A DNA stretch of 64,000 bases from assembly GCF_003971195.1 (NCBI RefSeq), contig NZ_CP034593.1:1922001-1986000 (forward strand), given 5' to 3'. Below the pieces are notes generated by a model. That model saw only the letters and a list, made by a program, of their open reading frames with translations. It was not told where the DNA came from and did no database searches. This DNA is from Flaviflexus ciconiae (GTDB taxonomy: Bacteria; Actinomycetota; Actinomycetes; Actinomycetales; Actinomycetaceae). Both the position numbers and the translations under genes were made by a program. Of the stretch, positions 29,864-40,500 are shown piece after piece (positions within the stretch are counted from its first letter, which is position 1; the number at the start of each line of letters is the position of its first letter).

Positions 29864-31075
29864 CTAGTCGATGACTGCCGCGTTGGCTGCCGCGATGATG
29901 CGGAGGTTGTGGGGTAGGGCGCCGTCGAAGCCAGGCGTGGTCATCGTGAGGATGACGGTGTCCTTGTCGGGGTTGTTGACGAACTTGGTGGAGAAAAAAC
30001 CCTGCCAGCTGTAGGCACCCTTACCACCGAGGTAGTGGATGGAGCCGGGAGGAGCATTGACGCCTTCCTGGAGGTCAACCTGGTAGCCCCACTTGTTCTG
30101 AGTAAGCTGCCAGTTGGTGAGGTCACCGATCTGGTTGCTTGTCATCTGCTCAACCGCTGCGCGACTGACGATACGAACACCATCGAGCTCACCCTTGTTG
30201 AGGAGCATCTGCGCGAACTTAAAGTAGTCCTCGGTTGTTCCGTGGAGGCCGCCGGCACCGCTGAAGTAGGTCTTGTGCTCACTGAAGGTGTAGTCAGGTC
30301 CGAGATTACCCATGCCGAGCGGTGACGTTCCGACCTGCTTTTCGTCCTTACCTGCCCAGTAGACGGCGGCAACACGATCCAGCTTGTCCTCGGGTGGGAA
30401 GAACCAGGTTTCGTTCATGCCGAGCGGCTCAAAGATGTTGGTCCGCAGGTAGGTGTCGAAGTCCATGCCGGACACGATCTCAACCATGCGACACAGTGTG
30501 TCAACGCTGTTGTTTGAATAGTCGAATGCCTCGCCCGGGTGGGACATGAGAGGCATTTTTGTCAGAATGTCGATGTTGCTTTCGAGGGTAATGGGAGGTG
30601 CATTCAGGTCATCCATGAGCCCTGCCTCAGCATAGAGCTTTGGCACAACGCGGTAGTTCTGGGGCGTGAACAGGTCGTACCACCAAGAGTTGGTCATGCC
30701 AGCGGTCATGGACAGCAGGTGGTGGATGGTGATGTCGGTCTTCGGAGTGACGAGCTTGACCTCGCCCCAATTGTTGAGCTCCGCAACCTTGACGTCCGCA
30801 AATGCTGGGATGAATTTCGAGATCGGATCGGAAAGGGAAATCAGTCCCTGATCCCACAGCTGCATGACCGCGACGGCGGTCGGCACCTTGGACATTGATG
30901 CGAGACGGAAGATGTTGTCCGTCTGCATCGGCACATCATCGTCGGCCTTACCAAAGGCCTTGAAATAGCAGACCTTTCCATGTCGGGCGACCAGCACAAC
31001 CATGCCCTGGTACGCATCCTCACTCATGTGGTTTTCAACCAGCTTGTCAATATTGGCAAGGTAGTCGGCCGACAT
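29864..31075 (-). CDS. Serine hydrolase (class C beta-lactamase / EstB-like family)
   Basis: A 403-residue penicillin-binding-fold hydrolase. The nucleophile motif SxxK is SMSK (about residues 60-63). The second motif is YSN (in FDYSNNSVD, about 183). A late GG-HG region (SGAGGLHGTTEDYFKFA) is typical of the EstB/beta-lactamase C esterases. No signal peptide, so it is probably a cytoplasmic esterase or amidase rather than a resistance enzyme. It is transcribed alone. The physiological substrate cannot be told from sequence. Confidence 0.9.
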   Translation of the reverse strand: MSADYLANIDKLVENHMSEDAYQGMVVLVARHGKVCYFKAFGKADDDVPMQTDNIFRLASMSKVPTAVAVMQLWDQGLISLSDPISKFIPAFADVKVAELNNWGEVKLVTPKTDITIHHLLSMTAGMTNSWWYDLFTPQNYRVVPKLYAEAGLMDDLNAPPITLESNIDILTKMPLMSHPGEAFDYSNNSVDTLCRMVEIVSGMDFDTYLRTNIFEPLGMNETWFFPPEDKLDRVAAVYWAGKDEKQVGTSPLGMGNLGPDYTFSEHKTYFSGAGGLHGTTEDYFKFAQMLLNKGELDGVRIVSRAAVEQMTSNQIGDLTNWQLTQNKWGYQVDLQEGVNAPPGSIHYLGGKGAYSWQGFFSTKFVNNPDKDTVILTMTTPGFDGALPHNLRIIAAANAAVID

Positions 31076-31330
31076 ACCTACGCTCTCGGGGCTACGGTCT
31101 CAATCTTATTCACGGTGTCTCCATTCTCAGCACGCCGATGTGCCGATCATCAGGCCCGGCACATAACGCATGTGCGGGACGTCTCTGACAGTATGTTATG
31201 GTGCACATCACGGTCAACGGTTCGGTGAAATGTTGAGAATCCGCGCATTCCTCACCTCGGTACGCGCCAGATTTCTCCCACTTAGAAGTGCGCAGTGCCG
31301 CCCGGCTACCATATCGATACGCTCGTTTCT

Positions 31331-31921
31331 ATGGATTCGCTCTTCCCAACCAAACCAATAATTACTGGCTCGCTCGTTCAGCTACGCCCTTTCACCGAGG
31401 CTGATATCGAGTGCATGGGGCCAATCCTTGCCGATCCCGAACTCATCAAGCTGACCGGTTCCGCGAACACCACCGAGGAGATTAAGAAAGCGGTACCCGC
31501 ACTCGACGAGAGAACTCTCGAGTGGTATCGAACGAGGGAAGAACAGACTGACCGACTTGATCTCGCGATTATCGATTTATCCAACGATCAGTGTGTTGGA
31601 GAGGCAGTACTGAATGCGTGGAGTCCGGCAGACCGGTCCTGTAATTACCGGATCCTGATTGGCCCGGAGGGCCGCGGCCGCGGCTTCGGTTCGGAGGCCA
31701 CGTCACTGGTTATTGACTACGCCTTTGAGAACACCAATCTCAACCGGATTAGCCTGGATGTGCTGGCTTTTAATCCGCGAGCGCGCAGAGCCTACGAGAA
31801 GGCTGGTTTCCTGTATGAGGGGACTTCGCGGGAGGCCTTTAGGTTCGACGGCGAGTACATCGATGATGTTCTGATGGCGATCCTGCGTTCGGATTGGAAG
31901 CGCAAGAGTTCCCGGAACTAA
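31331..31921 (+). CDS. GNAT family N-acetyltransferase (RimJ/RimL-like)
   Basis: A 196-residue acetyltransferase. The acetyl-CoA loop reads IGPEGRGRGFGSEAT (about residues 108-122), and the family end signature is NPRARRAYEKAGF. RimJ/RimL-type enzymes acetylate protein N-termini or small molecules. The ATG at 31331 starts just before the conserved first strand (VQLRPFTEADIE). A GTG at 31295 is an in-frame alternative, and neither has a strong ribosome-binding site. Confidence 0.9.
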   Translation: MDSLFPTKPIITGSLVQLRPFTEADIECMGPILADPELIKLTGSANTTEEIKKAVPALDERTLEWYRTREEQTDRLDLAIIDLSNDQCVGEAVLNAWSPADRSCNYRILIGPEGRGRGFGSEATSLVIDYAFENTNLNRISLDVLAFNPRARRAYEKAGFLYEGTSREAFRFDGEYIDDVLMAILRSDWKRKSSRN

Positions 31922-32040
31922 ATCCCCAAGGGAACTATGCGAGAGGCAGGGTACCGGCCACCGGCCACGTTCAACTGCTGTCGCTAAATGTGCAGCCCCT
32001 AGGAGTAACGGCCTGGCTGTTACTCCCCTAGTATCTGCTT

Positions 32041-32523
32041 CTACTCCCCGGTATCTGCTTCGTCCCGGTTCCACGGCCTACATCCGGTGTTGACCTGGAT
32101 GATAAGACCCTTGCCTTTGGCCATGGTGAGGTGCACGTAGCCGCCGTCTTCGGGGTTGAAGAGGTCGACGTAGAACCAGGTGTCGTCACTTGAGTCAACA
32201 AGATGGGTGTATCCAAGGGGCAGGACTTCTTCTTTGACAATGTCGAGAACTGTCGGGAAGTCATCGTCTGCCAGATCGAAGGTTAGGCCCTCGTCGCGGC
32301 TGGTGTATCGGCCTTCGCCGCCACCGGACTTGCAGAGGGCATAGTCGCCATTGTCGTAGCTTCTGTCACTGAGGTTTTGCCAGTTTTGCACACCAATTTC
32401 GGTGTCGATCCTGTTCCGGATCCGGGCCATGGCGACAGTGAGCTCACGATCCGCAACGTCGATCGTTATCCTCTCATTGAGGGGCTTCTGGCCATCGAAG
32501 AAAAGGCCCGTTCCGTCAAGCAT
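32041..32523 (-). CDS. Hypothetical protein of second type VII cassette (possible lipoprotein lacking its leader)
   Basis: 160 residues with two Cys (ALCKSGGG, TGCRPWNRD). The pattern NERITIDVADRELTVAMARIRNRID looks like the start of mature LppA-like actinobacterial lipoproteins. In this frame the gene starts almost directly at that part, with no signal peptide. Either it is cytoplasmic or its leader has been lost. It is 55 bases downstream of the alpha/beta hydrolase gene and probably in its operon. Function unknown. Confidence 0.5.
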   Translation of the reverse strand: MLDGTGLFFDGQKPLNERITIDVADRELTVAMARIRNRIDTEIGVQNWQNLSDRSYDNGDYALCKSGGGEGRYTSRDEGLTFDLADDDFPTVLDIVKEEVLPLGYTHLVDSSDDTWFYVDLFNPEDGGYVHLTMAKGKGLIIQVNTGCRPWNRDEADTGE

Positions 32524-32577
32524 CAGGCAGATATCTCCCGGTGAATTGTGAAGTGGCTTCTAAGATGATAACCAGTG

Positions 32578-34326
32578 TCAGTCGTCATTGCCCGCTACTC
32601 CGATGACAACATCAGCCAGTTCACTCTGCGACTTGCTGTTGTCATCCAAATACTGGGTGTGTGCGGTTCCGGGATCGGCTTGTCCCGGGTCCAAAGTGGT
32701 AAATCCGGGATCCTGAGAAGGGTCGACCCCAAGTCCACCAGCGTCTGGAATCCCACTGATCCAGCGGAGCGGGTTGTTGAGGTACCGAATAAGTTCCTCA
32801 TTCTCGAAGTTCATGACGTAGTTGTTGCCAGAGTTCATGTTCCACGAGCCACCATCCACACCGGGGGTACCAAACGCTGCATAGTCATCAACCGTTCCCG
32901 GTCGAGCATCCGCAACACCGTAGCTCGAGGTTGTCGAACCGTAGGAGTGCCCGAGAACCGAAGTGTGTGGATCCCGTGTTACCGCCGGGTTTGTCGTGTC
33001 GTGGGTACGGCTGTCGTGAATGCCTTCAATGAAGGACGTGAGATTCTCTCCGCCCTGTTCCGCACGCGCCGGCGAAACAATTGCGGGGTCCACCGAGTAG
33101 ATCAGGGGCGGCTGCGGATATTCGGGGGTCCCCTGGGGAATGATGAGCGGGACATCGCCAGGCATTACGTCTTCCATGGAGTCGACAAGGACCATGTTCG
33201 TGGGGCTTCCCGGGGCGTCATAGCCAAGCCAGGCAATGCTGGCGACTGTTTCGCCGCCTCCCATCGCGTCGAGTTTGCCCTGAGCTACTCGGTTGAGGTT
33301 GTGCAGATCCGCGGTGTAGTTACCAACGCTGTCGTGCACGGTAGTGGTCATGCCAGGCACGAAGGTGGTGATGTGGTCGGCCTCGTCTACGTCACCAACG
33401 GCCACGGCCGCCTGCATATGGTAGTTCCCGTCCTCACCGGTCGAGGGCTCGTAAAGCAGTAGCTGCCGCACCTCACCATCGGCAGGCTTGAGCGAACCAA
33501 GCAGTGCTTCCATCTCATCAATCTGGGCTTGGAGTTCCGGCGAGTCATCACCGCCGGCTTGTGCTTCCAGGGCCTCCTCCAGGTCTTCCGTCAACCTTGC
33601 CTCATTGGCCTCATGTCTCGCCCAACCGTCAACGCCATCCATGCCGCCTATAAGCTCGGGATAGGTCTCGATGTAGTAATCCTGCTCATCCTTGGACAGC
33701 GAGTCCCACCAGATCGCCGCTTCTTCGGTTGACGGGCTCTCTGGCAGGCCAGGGATCAGCCCCGAACCGGCAGCCATGCCGGCGGTCACCTGATCATCAC
33801 TGATTCTCCCAAGCGCATCGCAGAACGCCTGGTCAACTTCGGTAGCTCGAGATAGTGCGTTTGATACGGCCTCGGCGGTGTCTTTAAGGGCACCTTTTCG
33901 TTCGGCTAGTTCTGCCGCATAGGCATGCGATTGCCCCGCCGCCATGTTCGACGTGAAGCGTTCCCACCAGGAATCCAATTCGGGATCCGTGACCTGGCTA
34001 CCGTCTTCGGCAATGACGAAGCCGTAGTGATCGGCCCGAGATTGCGCTTCCAGGACGAGGGTTTCGACATCCCCGATCCCATCCTGTGCGGTGCTGGCTG
34101 CGGTAAGGAGGTATTGAATATTGTCCTGCAGTTTCTCGCCGCGCTCGATCAGGGACGTGAGAGTACTCTGCGCGGCCTCTGCACCTTCTCCTTCCCAGGT
34201 TTCGATGGTGATGGCTACCGTGTCATCAGCAACGCTGGCCGCTTCTCGTTTGCGGGAGATGATGGCGTCGATGAAGCCATCGAGGTTCGACGCCTTCCAT
34301 CGTTTAATGTCAGACCATCCTGCCAT
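32578..34326 (-). CDS. WXG-domain alpha/beta hydrolase (DUF1023-like)
   Basis: 582 residues. The N-terminal 110 residues form a WXG-like helical hairpin (ITIETWEGEGAEAAQSTL). The C-terminal half is an alpha/beta hydrolase of the DUF1023 type: TFVPGMTTT near residue 315 and the nucleophile elbow GHSYGSTT near 455. DUF1023 hydrolases are recurrent cargo of actinobacterial type VII systems and are thought to act as esterases in the cell envelope. It directly follows a WXG100-like gene with no gap. Confidence 0.78.
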   Translation of the reverse strand: MAGWSDIKRWKASNLDGFIDAIISRKREAASVADDTVAITIETWEGEGAEAAQSTLTSLIERGEKLQDNIQYLLTAASTAQDGIGDVETLVLEAQSRADHYGFVIAEDGSQVTDPELDSWWERFTSNMAAGQSHAYAAELAERKGALKDTAEAVSNALSRATEVDQAFCDALGRISDDQVTAGMAAGSGLIPGLPESPSTEEAAIWWDSLSKDEQDYYIETYPELIGGMDGVDGWARHEANEARLTEDLEEALEAQAGGDDSPELQAQIDEMEALLGSLKPADGEVRQLLLYEPSTGEDGNYHMQAAVAVGDVDEADHITTFVPGMTTTVHDSVGNYTADLHNLNRVAQGKLDAMGGGETVASIAWLGYDAPGSPTNMVLVDSMEDVMPGDVPLIIPQGTPEYPQPPLIYSVDPAIVSPARAEQGGENLTSFIEGIHDSRTHDTTNPAVTRDPHTSVLGHSYGSTTSSYGVADARPGTVDDYAAFGTPGVDGGSWNMNSGNNYVMNFENEELIRYLNNPLRWISGIPDAGGLGVDPSQDPGFTTLDPGQADPGTAHTQYLDDNSKSQSELADVVIGVAGNDD

Positions 34327-34638
34327 CTAGTAGTCCTCCAACTCGCTCGCCACGTCTTCAAAGTTCAGCGATGCTGTCTGATCGGTTGCATTGTAGTCCT
34401 CGTCAGCGGACCGTACCGCACTGGTAAAGCTCCCAAAAGCATCGGCCAGGGACTGGGCGACGCTATCGATAAAGGTGCCTGCACTTGCCACATCCCCGAC
34501 AGCAGTAGCTCCCGGCATGGCATCCCCAACGCCGCCCGTACTACTGGAAATCTCAATGGTTTCGGCGGTTTCCTGGATGTCTTCGGCCTCGTCGGCTACG
34601 CGTTTCAGCTCTTCAGAGCTAACCCTTACCTCACCCAT
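34327..34638 (-). CDS. WXG100/ESX-like small protein
   Basis: 103 residues, acidic and helical, without a signal peptide. The N-terminal MGEVRVSSEELKRVADEAEDIQETAETIE is the common start of WXG100-like T7SS partners. The stop abuts the next ATG, and GAGGAGG precedes its own ATG. It probably dimerises with the N-terminal domain of the hydrolase for secretion. Confidence 0.68.
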   Translation of the reverse strand: MGEVRVSSEELKRVADEAEDIQETAETIEISSSTGGVGDAMPGATAVGDVASAGTFIDSVAQSLADAFGSFTSAVRSADEDYNATDQTASLNFEDVASELEDY

Positions 34639-34896
34639 GAAACGCCTCCTCGCGCGGACACCACCAAAAGCGCGACATCCCGCGCATGCACTACATGCTA
34701 AGCAAAAAGGAGTCCTTCCGCTCTTTGAAGTCTCACAATTTAACCTCTATTTACCTTCACGCCTACCCCTAGACCCGGTAAAGGCATAGGATTCGTACAC
34801 GGCATGAGCCGGGCTTTGACCTCACGCTCGAGCGCGGGGAGCAGTGAAGTTCACCGGGCCTTGCGTAGCTAAACCCGTGTACGGAAGGTGACGGTC

Positions 34897-36405
34897 ATGG
34901 CCACACGACTCGCTTTCGCATCAATTCTGGGGCTTCTTTTGCCCTTTGTTCTCTTCCCTGCGCCGCACGCGCAGGGAGCGAATGCTGACAACTTCGACCC
35001 GGGCTACATCATTTCCGATGCCGAGTTTTACGATTGGGATTCGATGAATTCCGCCGAAGTTCAAGATTTCTTCGAAGACATCAACCCGAGGTGCGTACCC
35101 GGGCCCGATGGCACTCCCTGCCTCCAGGACTACCGGGAGGACACCCCCAACACTCCCGCGAGAAGCGGATGCACGGCACACGTCGGTAAGGACGGCGAAC
35201 TGGCCTCGAAGGTCGTTTACGACGTGGCGGTGGAATGTGGGATCAACCCACAGGTCTTCATTGTTCTCCTCCAAAAGGAACAGGGACTTGTCACCGCCTC
35301 CGGCAGTCTCCTGAACGCACAGCGTTACGAACGAGCCACCGGGCTCTCATGCCCGGACGGTCCGGATGGTCAGCCAATCTGCGACCCGGAGCACGGCGGG
35401 TTCTACAAGCAGGTGCGCGGAGCCGGCGAGCGTTACAACGCCTACCGGGATCGCCCCGACATTTACAAGAACTATCGTCCCGGCCAAACTTGGGACATCC
35501 TCTACCACCCGGACAGGACATGTGGAACGGGTAAGGTCTACATCGAGAACATGGCAACAACCCTGCTGTACACGTACACCCCGTATCAGCCGAACGAAGC
35601 TGCCCTCGATAACCTGTACGGCACGGGCGACGATTGCTCGTCCTACGGCAACCGGAACTTTTGGCGTAACTACGTCGACTGGTTCGGTAACCCCACCTCC
35701 GATGACTGCATTGCCACCAATGAGTGCGACTTCTATCTCGCCAATGACTGGACGACATCGAATGCTCGCCTGGGTGTTCTCATCACCGACGCCCCCACGG
35801 GCAACCCAATATCGGGTGTGTGGGACGTCGGCACAAGAGAATCCGTTGGTGTCCGGCACGGCCAAGATCTCTTCCTGAAAACGGATCACACGACCGGCCC
35901 CGCTGATATTCACTACAAGTACGGCAGGATTGGCGATGAAGTGTTTGTTGGCGACTGGAACGGCGACGGCATCGACACCCCAGCTGTTCGCCGGGGTAAC
36001 ACCTGGTATCTGACCAACATTCCCGGAGCCTCCTACGCGGACATCGTGTTCCATTACGGCCGCGAGAACGACACGGTTCTTATCGGCGACTGGAACGGCG
36101 ACGGCATCGACACCCCGGCTGTGCGCCGGGGCAAAACCATCTACCAGTCCAATGACTTCGCTGGAGGCAACGCCGAACACGAATACATGTACGGCCGGGA
36201 AACCGACACAGTGATCGTGGGAGACTGGAACGGGAACGGTGAAGAAACCCTTGGGGTACGCCGGGGCTTCACCTACTACCTGAAGAACACGACAACCGGC
36301 GGCAATGCTGACATCGTCATGAACTACGGCAGGGCAAACGACCTGGTCGTCGTCGGCGACTGGGACAACAACGGCACCGACACCCTCGGCGTCTACCGGC
36401 CCTAG
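34897..36405 (+). CDS. Secreted protein with transglycosylase-like domain and C-terminal propeller repeats
   Basis: 502 residues. Residues 1-27 are a Sec signal peptide. Residues about 30-270 form a Cys-rich domain conserved in actinobacterial surface proteins (FDPGYIISDAEFYDW, QVFIVLLQKEQGLVT). The QKEQGL segment resembles a lysozyme/transglycosylase catalytic helix. The last 190 residues are four repeats of about 45 residues (VGDWNGDGIDTPAVRRG). The same repeat ends the glycosidase at 3760-8085. The ATG at 34897 is preferred over GTG at 34888 because GGAAGG fits its spacing. Cell-wall hydrolysis or surface binding is inferred. Confidence 0.75.
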   Translation: MATRLAFASILGLLLPFVLFPAPHAQGANADNFDPGYIISDAEFYDWDSMNSAEVQDFFEDINPRCVPGPDGTPCLQDYREDTPNTPARSGCTAHVGKDGELASKVVYDVAVECGINPQVFIVLLQKEQGLVTASGSLLNAQRYERATGLSCPDGPDGQPICDPEHGGFYKQVRGAGERYNAYRDRPDIYKNYRPGQTWDILYHPDRTCGTGKVYIENMATTLLYTYTPYQPNEAALDNLYGTGDDCSSYGNRNFWRNYVDWFGNPTSDDCIATNECDFYLANDWTTSNARLGVLITDAPTGNPISGVWDVGTRESVGVRHGQDLFLKTDHTTGPADIHYKYGRIGDEVFVGDWNGDGIDTPAVRRGNTWYLTNIPGASYADIVFHYGRENDTVLIGDWNGDGIDTPAVRRGKTIYQSNDFAGGNAEHEYMYGRETDTVIVGDWNGNGEETLGVRRGFTYYLKNTTTGGNADIVMNYGRANDLVVVGDWDNNGTDTLGVYRP

Positions 36406-36433
36406 GTCACAGCCACACCTAGCAATTCGCAAT

Positions 36434-36459
36434 GGGGCCCTGCCGGAAGGCAGGGCCCC
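36434..36459. terminator. Bidirectional terminator
   Basis: GGGGCCCTGCC (36434-36444), loop GGAA, then GGCAGGGCCCC (36449-36459). A perfect 11-bp stem between convergent genes ending at 36405 and 36526. Confidence 0.85.
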
Positions 36460-36525
36460 TGTTCCACAAGTCAGGCCTACTATCGTCTTGGTAGATCTCT
36501 CAACGACCCCGCGACCTACCTGCAC

Positions 36526-37521
36526 CTAGGGTTCGATACCGAGCTGATGCCAAATATCAACGGTAAGTTCTGCACGGGTCTTACAACGGTGACATTGACC
36601 GGTCTCCCCCGGTCCGAGGGTTGCCTCACATCTTTCGCATTTTGCAAGAGGTGCTTGAGCTATCACGGTGGGGAACCTTCCGATCCCTACGTCGTCGAGG
36701 CTGAGAATTCCTTCGGGGCAGACCCGCACGCATTCGGCGCACGCAAGACAGGAAGCTGGCTTAAAGACAAGGTCCCGACTTCTCACCTCTAAAGCATCCA
36801 CCGGACACACGACAACGCATGCGTTGCATCCCGTACAGCCCACTGCCGCTTTCGCTTGCGGCAAGGCCGGTAACGCCGTTGATTCAAGAAGTAGCTGCCG
36901 CGGGTCCTTTGCTGGACCCGCGTAGGTGCCAGCCTCAAACACTCCGCGGCGACTCACGCCGGCTGATGGCCTGCGGCGCACTGATTTCCCTTGGGCAGGT
37001 TCGGCATAGCGGTGCGTAATGGTGCCGGCCCCACCGCTCTTGCTTACGATTCTCTGGGCACGATCCACCGCCCCAGTGACGGTTTGTGCCGAGCCGATCG
37101 GACACTGCTCACACGGACCGCTCGTTAGGACAACATCCTGTTTCATAGCGCGAGAAGCAACAATCTCTGGGTCTACTGCACCGAGGCAGGGGACACTGGC
37201 GTCGGTTGATGATCGGTCGATCCTCTGTGCCAGGTCGCACTGCAAGCGCGACTCTTCCTCAAGCACTGTCGACACTGAAACCGTGGAATAGCCGACCCCA
37301 CAGATGGCATCAACCGGGCATGCTGCCGCACATATTCCGCAACCGTGACAGCTATCGCCAATGGTGATCGACAGATCAGTCGTATCGATGGCGGTTACGG
37401 GGCACGCATCTACACAGATCGTGCAGTCAGATGCGAAATATCGAGTGCACTTTCCGTCAGTGAGGGTCGCCTGGGGGCGGGACGACGCTATCGCCCGCAC
37501 CGCCCCCAGGAGCATTCTCAT
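36526..37521 (-). CDS. Polyferredoxin-like 4Fe-4S protein of molybdoenzyme operon
   Basis: 331 residues with two ferredoxin modules. The first holds CTRYFASDCTICVDACP and CHGCGICAAACP (about residues 25-68). The second holds CTGCNACVVVCP and CLACAECVRVCP (about 228-268). The modules suggest up to four 4Fe-4S clusters. The C-terminus is a zinc ribbon (CERC then CHRC). It resembles NapF/MauM-like maturation or electron-transfer proteins. It is the last gene of the operon and overlaps the Mo subunit by 4 bases. Likely cytoplasmic, helping assemble the catalytic subunit or passing electrons to it. Confidence 0.8.
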   Translation of the reverse strand: MRMLLGAVRAIASSRPQATLTDGKCTRYFASDCTICVDACPVTAIDTTDLSITIGDSCHGCGICAAACPVDAICGVGYSTVSVSTVLEEESRLQCDLAQRIDRSSTDASVPCLGAVDPEIVASRAMKQDVVLTSGPCEQCPIGSAQTVTGAVDRAQRIVSKSGGAGTITHRYAEPAQGKSVRRRPSAGVSRRGVFEAGTYAGPAKDPRQLLLESTALPALPQAKAAVGCTGCNACVVVCPVDALEVRSRDLVFKPASCLACAECVRVCPEGILSLDDVGIGRFPTVIAQAPLAKCERCEATLGPGETGQCHRCKTRAELTVDIWHQLGIEP

Positions 37522-40500
37522 GCTTTAGCTACCTCAACCCACGTATCTAGCTGGGAAGCTCCGCCTCCGATCGGATCGGAGACACCGCCTCCACCCGTGA
37601 CAGTGTCATCAGCCAAGAGGCTGTTGACCGGAACACCGCCGCCACGGGGACCGGCGTAGCCGGTTTCCTCATGCATGGGTGTGATCTTCCGAGCCGATTC
37701 CTCGTGGCCGTAGCGGGCTGGCGGTTCGACCGCAACACCATCAATCGTGAAGGTTGAAGCGCCGTAGTGCTCGTGCCCGAACGCGGCGTCTGCTCCAATC
37801 ACTCCGGGACGGATCGTTTCCGTCAGCAGCGCCACACCGGTTGCTTCATACGTGGAGGACTTGACCTTCACGTCATCTCCAGTTTCGATACCGCGAACGC
37901 GAGCATCAACCGGGTTGATAGTGACGAAGTTCGAGGGCCGTACTTCACGGAGCCAGGCCGAGTTGACGGTCCTGTGAGTGCCCTGGTGGCGTGCCTTCCA
38001 GTTGATGAACTGGAGTGGAAATCCGTCTTCCTTGAAGCTAGATCCATCGCTTCGGAGGGCTTCCCGCACGTCGGCCATTCCGTCAAAGTATTCGCCCGTC
38101 ATCGGGTTCTTACCGCCGGCAACGTTCGGATCGTAGAACTGGGTAAGCCCGTTGTAACGGTACTTGAGCCATTCACCTTCGTAACCGTTTGAGTGTTCTT
38201 CACCGTGTTCTTCAAAACGGCCACCGCGGTTGAGGACGTAGACAACCTTCGCCCATTCTTCGTCCTTAACGGCTGCACGCCACTGCTCTTCATTGAACGC
38301 GTCCTTCAGATACGTGTTCCTCGTGTCAAGGAAGACGGACTGTTCTTCCGCATCAGCATCCGGGACCGGGTCATCGGCGTAGGCCACGTTGGCGGCGACT
38401 TTCAGCCAGTAGTCCTCGTACGTGTGCCAGTGAGCATTTTCGCCGAAGGCATTCTCTCCCACACCTGGCAGTCCCATCTGGGCACCGATCTCGCGGAACG
38501 TTTCTTCCACGGGGCGGGGGCCTTCGAAGGCACGAGTGGTGGGCTGGCCAAGCTGTGCGACAGCGTACTGCTGTGCTGGGTAGATTGACTCGTTCGTGAA
38601 CCGTTCCAGGTAGGTCTGGTCTGGCAAGACATAGTCCGCGTAGGCAGAGGTGTCTCCCATCGTGATATCGAACGAGACAATGAACTTGATGGCTTCCGTG
38701 TTCTTCAAGCTTTCTGCGAGCCTGTGCCCTTCGGGTGAGGAGTTCACCGGTGAATGTCTGTAGATGAACAGAGCATCCAGATGGTAAGGATATCCGGCAG
38801 CCGCTGAGGGAATGACCTCGTGGCAGAGGTTACCTGGGTACTGGTACCAACGTCGTTTCGCCGGGTAACCATCTTCTTCAAAGAACGAAGAGTTCTCGTA
38901 CTTGGACTTCTCCCGTGTAACCGGCACACCCCAGGAGGCACGCGGTTCAGGGACTGAAGTCAGGTCGTAATGTCCCGCGTACCTGTCGTACTGTTTTTGG
39001 CCCGTGATGTGACCGCCCTTCCAGTCGTGGTTACCGACGAGGAAGTTCAGGTACCCGATAGAACGGATCGCATCGAAGCCGTTGGCATGCATCGCCGCAC
39101 CACGATATGAGGTGACGGCGGCACGCTTGCCGAAGGACGTGAAGTCCCGGGCAACGGAAATGATCTGCTCGACAGGAATCCCACAAGCCTCAGCAAGCTC
39201 ATCAATGTCTTTTTCAAGGGCACGTTCTTTCAGCATGTTGAATACGGACCGCACGCGGATGGGACCGTCGGGACCATCCACCTCGGTGATATCAACATCA
39301 AGGTCTCCAGGTTCTTCGTTCGTGTCGACGCCAACAATCTCGCCGTTCACGAAGCAGGCCCGTTCCGAGTCTGGCATCTCACCGTTCTCGTCGGGCTCCA
39401 CACCTTCTTCCAGACCGAGGTCCCGCAGGGTCAGCGGAGCACGTTTCTCATCGTCAATCTTGATGAGGTGGCTACCGTCCGACCAGTTGGGTTCGCCTGC
39501 CGTAGCAGCGGAGTTAGGGCCGGTGGCCCGCAGGAAATTCTCGTCGTAGCGTTTGTTGTCGACAATCCAGCGAATCATCGCCCAAGCCAGTTCGGCGTCG
39601 TGGCCGGGTTTCACCGGCATCCACACGTCCGCTTTCTCACCGGTCTTGGACATGCGTGGGTCGATAACAACCATCTTCATGCCATTAGCACGGGCACGTC
39701 CGATGCGGGGAGCGAGGAAGGTCGGTCCCTTATTTGCCGTGACCGGCTCCGCTCCCCACACGATGAGGTACTGGCAGTAGTCGATATCGGCATACATGCG
39801 CTTGAACCCGTTCTTCGGGTGCGAACGAGCATTCGCGACAACACCGGTCACGCCACATGTACCACCGTGGTTGAAGGCGTTTACTGAACCGAACGACTGC
39901 TTGGTCCAACGGTCCTGAATCAGTGATGCACGGTCGCCACCCATGACGGCAAGACCGTTGGCGCGAGGACCGAGCTCCGGTCGCTTTGGATCCATGAGCT
40001 TATCGCCCCAGGTGGCTTCAAAGTCGGACTGCGACATGTCGCCGTCCTTAACCTTCTGCCAGTCCTCCATGACCGGCCCTTCAGGAACGTAGGCGTACCA
40101 GTTGTTAATACCGGGGGTGCCGAGCTTGTCGTCACCATCCATGATGCCCCTCAGCGCCTCTTCCCAGGTGATGGTCTCCCATTCACCGGAACCACGTTCA
40201 CCAACTCGGCGAAGCGGCTGAGTGATGCGCTTCGAATCGTGGACAACCTGGGGGCCAGCCTGGCCCTTGAGGCAGGCAATACCACCGGAACGAGACCGTG
40301 AATCACGCGACATGGTGCCGATGCCCTTCACTGCATCACCCAGGCTCGTGTCGTACGGAATCGGACCGACAGGTTGCGTAGTTAGCGGCGAGTAGGGGTT
40401 GCCAGCAATCTTACGGACCAGTGCCGTAGCACCGGTGTCACCACCGTCCGTGAGTCGCACTTTGATCGTGCAGAACGTGTTGCACTGCATGCACATGGAG

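Noticed and set aside
32575..33462. 295-residue plus-strand frame opposite the DUF1023-like hydrolase
   Set aside because: Antisense shadow; the GHSYG hydrolase on the minus strand is clearly real.
35347..36525. 392-residue minus-strand frame opposite the secreted repeat protein
   Set aside because: Repetitive only because it mirrors the repeats on the plus strand; no family features.
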